A stretch of DNA of 8,557 nt. It comes from Sphingomonas sp. CCH9-E2. GTDB taxonomy: Bacteria > Pseudomonadota > Alphaproteobacteria > Sphingomonadales > Sphingomonadaceae. Both the position numbers and the translations under genes were made by a program. This document shows positions 5,926 through 8,557 of this stretch, in pieces. The notes beneath the pieces were generated by a model. The model searched no databases, had not been told where the DNA came from, and was given only the letters and a program-made list of their open reading frames with translations. The stretch's first letter is position 1. Each line of letters starts with the position of its first letter. The stretch is from contig NZ_LSJM01000327.1 in the NCBI RefSeq assembly GCF_001557215.1, positions 1 through 8,557 of the forward strand, read 5' to 3'.

Positions 5926-7220
5926 CAGCGCGCGGCTTGAGCGTAGACGGCTTTGACCGCGTCGGCGCGCAGCGGCCATTTGTCCGACGGGAAGTAATTG
6001 ACCATCACCGTCCCGCGAATCTTCTTCGACGGATCGACCCACGCGACCGTCCCCGCTGCGCCGCCCCAGCCATAGGTCCCCTTGCCTGCGCCGCCGGGCA
6101 CGTCCTCAAGCTGGACCGATCCGCCCGCGCCATAGCCCATTTTCGGGCCGGTCGCGCCGCCGCTTCCACTCGGCGCACCACCATAAGTGACGCTGGCGGG
6201 CAACAGGTTGGACATGGCGAGTCGCACCGTCTCCGGCTTCATCACACGCGCGCCGTCCAGCGTTCCGCCATTGGCGAGCATGTGCAGGAAGCGGTCATAG
6301 TCGCGCGCCGACATCACCAGTCCTGCCCCACCATAGGGAAAGGACGGCGGGGTCAGCCAGGCCGAGCTCTTGGCCGGATCGAACGGAATGCGATTCTCGC
6401 CCGCCCAGGCATAGTTGGTCGCGAACCGCCCGACTTCCGACTGCGGCACGGTCCAATAGGTCGAGGTCATCTTGAGCGGCCCGAGCATCCGCGTCTGCAG
6501 GAACTGCTCATAGGGCATCCCCGCTGCGGCCTCGATGATCGCGGGCAGCAGGTCGAGGCTGATCGAATAGCTCCACTTCGTGCCCGGCTCGGCGATCAGC
6601 GGTAGAGTCGAAACGCGCTCGGCAAATTCCTTGAGGCTTTTGGGGCGCAGCGGCCTCGCCTGCGCTTCCAGCGCCGCGTTGACGGCGCCCGGCGTGATCC
6701 CCAGCCGCTCATATTCCTTGAGCAACGGCCCCTTGGTGATGATCGAATAGCCAAGGCCGGCAGTGTGGGTAAGCAGATGCCGCACCGTGATCTGCGTCGT
6801 CGCCGGTCGGCTGTCGAGGCTGTTGGCCGGATCGGTCAGCACCTTCATGGTGCGAAAACCGGGGAAGAAATCGGCGATCGGCTGGTCGAGCTTCAGCTTG
6901 CCGTCCTCGACCAGCATCATCGCCGCCATGGCGGTGATGGGCTTGGTCATCGAATAGACGCGCCACAGCGAGTCGGGCCCGGCAGCAGCGGCGTCCGCTT
7001 CCACCGCGATGCGGCCCGCGCTGGCAAAGACCGGCGCCGAATCGCCCACGCCATAAGCAACGACGATGCCCTGCGTGCGGTTCTGCGCGACATAATCCTG
7101 CGCCAGCGTCTCGACGGGGGCGGCGGCACGGGGTGCCGTTGCCGCCTGTCCGAATGCCGCCGATTGCGTCGCCGCCAGTGCCAGCGCCGCCGCGCCACCG
7201 ATCATCCAGGTCCGCTTCAT
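5925..7220 (-). CDS. Exported serine hydrolase, class C beta-lactamase/esterase type
   Basis: A 431-residue protein with a signal peptide: positive start (MKRTW), hydrophobic core to about residue 22, and a likely cleavage near AFGQA (22-26). It should act in the periplasm. The mature part has the SxxK motif Ser90-Met-Thr-Lys93 (VYSMTKP), the usual nucleophile and base of beta-lactamase-fold enzymes, and Tyr218 in KWSYSIS as the likely third residue. RHLLTHTAGL (147-156) is typical of the family. The tyrosine motif is YSI rather than the YxN of true class C beta-lactamases. The C-terminal GWGGAAGT (384-391) resembles the W-G-G motif of family VIII carboxylesterases. An esterase or peptide/amide hydrolase is therefore more likely than an antibiotic resistance enzyme; the substrate is unknown. 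It overlaps mutY by 4 bp, and GGAG (7229-7232), 8 nt upstream, supports the start. Confidence 0.9.
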   Translation of the reverse strand: MKRTWMIGGAAALALAATQSAAFGQAATAPRAAAPVETLAQDYVAQNRTQGIVVAYGVGDSAPVFASAGRIAVEADAAAAGPDSLWRVYSMTKPITAMAAMMLVEDGKLKLDQPIADFFPGFRTMKVLTDPANSLDSRPATTQITVRHLLTHTAGLGYSIITKGPLLKEYERLGITPGAVNAALEAQARPLRPKSLKEFAERVSTLPLIAEPGTKWSYSISLDLLPAIIEAAAGMPYEQFLQTRMLGPLKMTSTYWTVPQSEVGRFATNYAWAGENRIPFDPAKSSAWLTPPSFPYGGAGLVMSARDYDRFLHMLANGGTLDGARVMKPETVRLAMSNLLPASVTYGGAPSGSGGATGPKMGYGAGGSVQLEDVPGGAGKGTYGWGGAAGTVAWVDPSKKIRGTVMVNYFPSDKWPLRADAVKAVYAQAAR

Positions 7221-8266
7221 GCTTCGCTCTCCATCGCCTCGACCGCCTTGGCGAACAGCCGCGGAAGTCCTGCCTCATCCAGTCGCGCGATCGGCCACCA
7301 TTCGCCGTCGACCGCGCCTATGTGACGCGCGACTGTTGCAGTCGCAAGCACGGCGTTTAGCTCGAAATGCGTGAACACATGGCGGATCGTGGCGTTGCGC
7401 AGCGTCCAGTCGGCCACGACCGGCGCAGCGACCAATCCCGGCGGGCTATCCGCCCATGGCCCGGTCGGTAGCGCGCGCATGCCCCCCAGCAATCCTTTCG
7501 CCGGGCGCCGCACCAACAGCACCGCGCCGTCACGCTCCAGCCAGAAAAAGGTGCCGTACCGCACCGGTCGGGCCGCCTTCTTCGCCTTGACTGGAAACGC
7601 CTCGGGCATCCCCGCCCGTCGCGCCGCGCAGGGCTCAGCCAGCGGACAGAGCAGGCATTTCGGGCTGCGCGGCGTACAGATCGTCGCGCCGAGATCCATC
7701 ATCGCCTGTGCGAAATCGCCCGCCCGCGCATCGGGCGTGATCGAATCGGTCAGCGCGCGGACCTGCGGCCTCGCGCCCGGCAACGGGTCGGTCACGGCAA
7801 ATAGCCGCGTCACCACCCGCTCGACATTGCCATCGACCACCACCGCGCGCTGCCCGAACGCAATCGCCGCCACCGCCGCCGCGGTATAGGCGCCGAACCC
7901 CGGCAGCTTGCGCAGTGCGGCCTCGTCCCCAGGCAACTGCCCGCCATGCTCCGCCGCCACCGCCCGCGCCGCCGCCAGCAGGTTGCGCGCACGGGCATAA
8001 TAGCCGAGCCCCGCCCAGGCGCTCATCACATCGGCATCATCCGCCGCCGCAAGGCTGACAAAATCGGGCCAGCGCGTCGTGAATTTCTCGAAATAGGGGA
8101 TCACCGCCGCAACCTGAGTCTGTTGCAGCATCACTTCGGACAGCCACACGCGATAGGGATCGGGCGGCGGCGTTCCCGGCGGCGCGCGCCACGGCAGCAC
8201 CCGGGCATTGGCATCGTACCAAGCGAGCAACAGATCGGCGATGACGTGAGAAACATTGTCGGGCAC
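7217..8266 (-). CDS. mutY: A/G-specific adenine glycosylase
   Basis: A 349-residue DNA repair enzyme that removes adenine mispaired with 8-oxoguanine, preventing G:C to T:A mutations. With GTG as residue 1, catalytic Glu44 lies in WLSEVMLQQTQ. The helix-hairpin-helix LPGFGAYTAAAV (121-132) is followed by VDGNVERV with catalytic Asp145. The Fe-S cluster ligands are Cys197-x6-Cys204-x2-Cys207-x5-Cys213. From about residue 235 a Nudix-fold domain recognises 8-oxoG, with Phe298-Thr-His300 at the FSH-loop position. The frame is open upstream to 8542 but there runs antisense to the dciA-like gene. I chose the GTG at 8264-8266 because it gives a normal MutY N-terminus; no in-frame ATG lies nearby and the ribosome site is poor. 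It is the first gene of a probable mutY-hydrolase-nudC operon. Confidence 0.94.
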   Translation of the reverse strand: MPDNVSHVIADLLLAWYDANARVLPWRAPPGTPPPDPYRVWLSEVMLQQTQVAAVIPYFEKFTTRWPDFVSLAAADDADVMSAWAGLGYYARARNLLAAARAVAAEHGGQLPGDEAALRKLPGFGAYTAAAVAAIAFGQRAVVVDGNVERVVTRLFAVTDPLPGARPQVRALTDSITPDARAGDFAQAMMDLGATICTPRSPKCLLCPLAEPCAARRAGMPEAFPVKAKKAARPVRYGTFFWLERDGAVLLVRRPAKGLLGGMRALPTGPWADSPPGLVAAPVVADWTLRNATIRHVFTHFELNAVLATATVARHIGAVDGEWWPIARLDEAGLPRLFAKAVEAMESEA

Positions 8267-8293
8267 GCCCCGGCTATGGCATGGACCGGGCGA

Positions 8294-8557
8294 ATGAGTA
8301 AGCCGCGCGCCACCACCGATGAACCTCGCCGCAGCAACCGCGTCCGCGCCGTCGCGGATCTGGTGCCCGATGTCGGCCGCGTCGCGTTCCGCAAGTTCGG
8401 CTTTGTCCAGAGCGCGGTGCTCAGCCGCTGGAGCGAGATCGTCGGCGAACGCTATGCTGGCGTCTCGTCCCCCGAATCGATTCGCTTCCCGCGCGGCGAG
8501 CGCTCGAACGGCGTGCTGAGCCTGGTGGTGCAGGGCGCGCATGCGCCGATGATGCAG
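8294..8557 (+). CDS. DUF721/DciA-like protein, 5' part (continues past window)
   Basis: An open frame of 88 codons starts at the ATG at 8294 and runs off the window end. The protein begins MSKPRATTDEPRRSNRVRAV. It continues with RKFGFVQSAVLSRWSEIVGE (33-52) and then a run (GVLSLVVQGAHAPMM) that resembles the DUF721 fold. DUF721 includes DciA, the loader of the replicative helicase DnaB in many bacteria lacking DnaC. Assignment is from the W..IVG signature and the position beside mutY, which I recall as common in sphingomonads; the C-terminal half cannot be seen. The ATG at 8281 is out of frame and stops after six codons. The gene diverges from mutY with only 27 bp between start codons. Confidence 0.72.
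   Translation, partial: MSKPRATTDEPRRSNRVRAVADLVPDVGRVAFRKFGFVQSAVLSRWSEIVGERYAGVSSPESIRFPRGERSNGVLSLVVQGAHAPMMQ

Noticed and set aside
4336..5940. A 534-codon open frame on the plus strand
   Set aside because: It runs antisense through rpmF and nudC and overlaps the MAPEG gene in another frame. Its translation is rich in Arg, Ala, Gln and His without domain features, which is typical of a shadow frame in GC-rich DNA. Three well-recognised genes occupy the same DNA.
5926..6042. 39-codon N-terminal extension of nudC
   Set aside because: It lies within the 3' end of the serine hydrolase gene in another frame and has no resemblance to NudC. The TGATG junction gives a natural start at 5925.
8267..8542. 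92-codon N-terminal extension of mutY
   Set aside because: It lies antisense to the dciA-like gene and matches nothing in MutY. The normal MutY N-terminus begins just after the GTG at 8264-8266.
1..8557. Mobile elements, CRISPR arrays, tRNA or rRNA genes
   Set aside because: I saw no transposase or integrase protein, regularly spaced repeats, long terminal inverted repeats, or tRNA-like cloverleaf sequence. Nearly all DNA is filled by core genes.

Overview
The window is a compact, GC-rich stretch of bacterial chromosome. Every well-supported protein looks like an ordinary core gene of an alphaproteobacterium, most likely of the Sphingomonadales. This lineage call rests on gene order (rpmF-plsX-fabH-ihfA-merR on one strand), on the style of the proteins (L32, IHF alpha, NudC) and on the strong GC bias. 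It is inference; no database search was possible. There are no transposases, phage genes, CRISPR arrays, tRNAs or rRNAs.

Region 1 (1-1439, plus strand) holds the 3' part of a DinG-like ATP-dependent DNA helicase, overlapping by 4 bp a SixA-type histidine phosphatase gene. Region 2 (4414 down to 1440, minus strand) is a lipid, translation and nucleoid cluster: rpmF (ribosomal protein L32), plsX (acyl-phosphate synthesis for phospholipids), fabH (start of fatty acid synthesis), ihfA (IHF alpha) and a minimal MerR-family regulator. rpmF-plsX-fabH probably share one transcript. ihfA-merR has its own leader (2071-2185), which is unusually rich in short dyads built on a TTAC/GTAA half-site and carries a plausible promoter.

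Region 3 (4415-4618) is the divergent control region between rpmF and a MAPEG-family membrane protein gene on the plus strand (4619-5053). Region 4 (8266 down to 5050, minus strand) is a tight three-gene operon: mutY (adenine glycosylase), a signal-peptide-bearing SxxK serine hydrolase of the beta-lactamase/esterase type, and nudC (NAD(H) pyrophosphatase/RNA deNADding enzyme). Their overlaps are 4 bp and 1 bp. Region 5 (8294 to the window end, plus strand) is the 5' part of a DUF721/DciA-like gene, diverging from mutY with only 27 bp between start codons.

The genome here is extremely compact. Both convergent gene pairs meet with no spacer: sixA/merR abut at TGATCA, and MAPEG/nudC overlap by 4 nt. 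No intrinsic terminator lies between either pair. I found no clearly novel system. The most interesting items are the dyad cluster before ihfA-merR (a possible autoregulatory MerR operator), the stop-to-stop gene junctions, and the unexplained serine hydrolase between two Nudix-fold enzymes.
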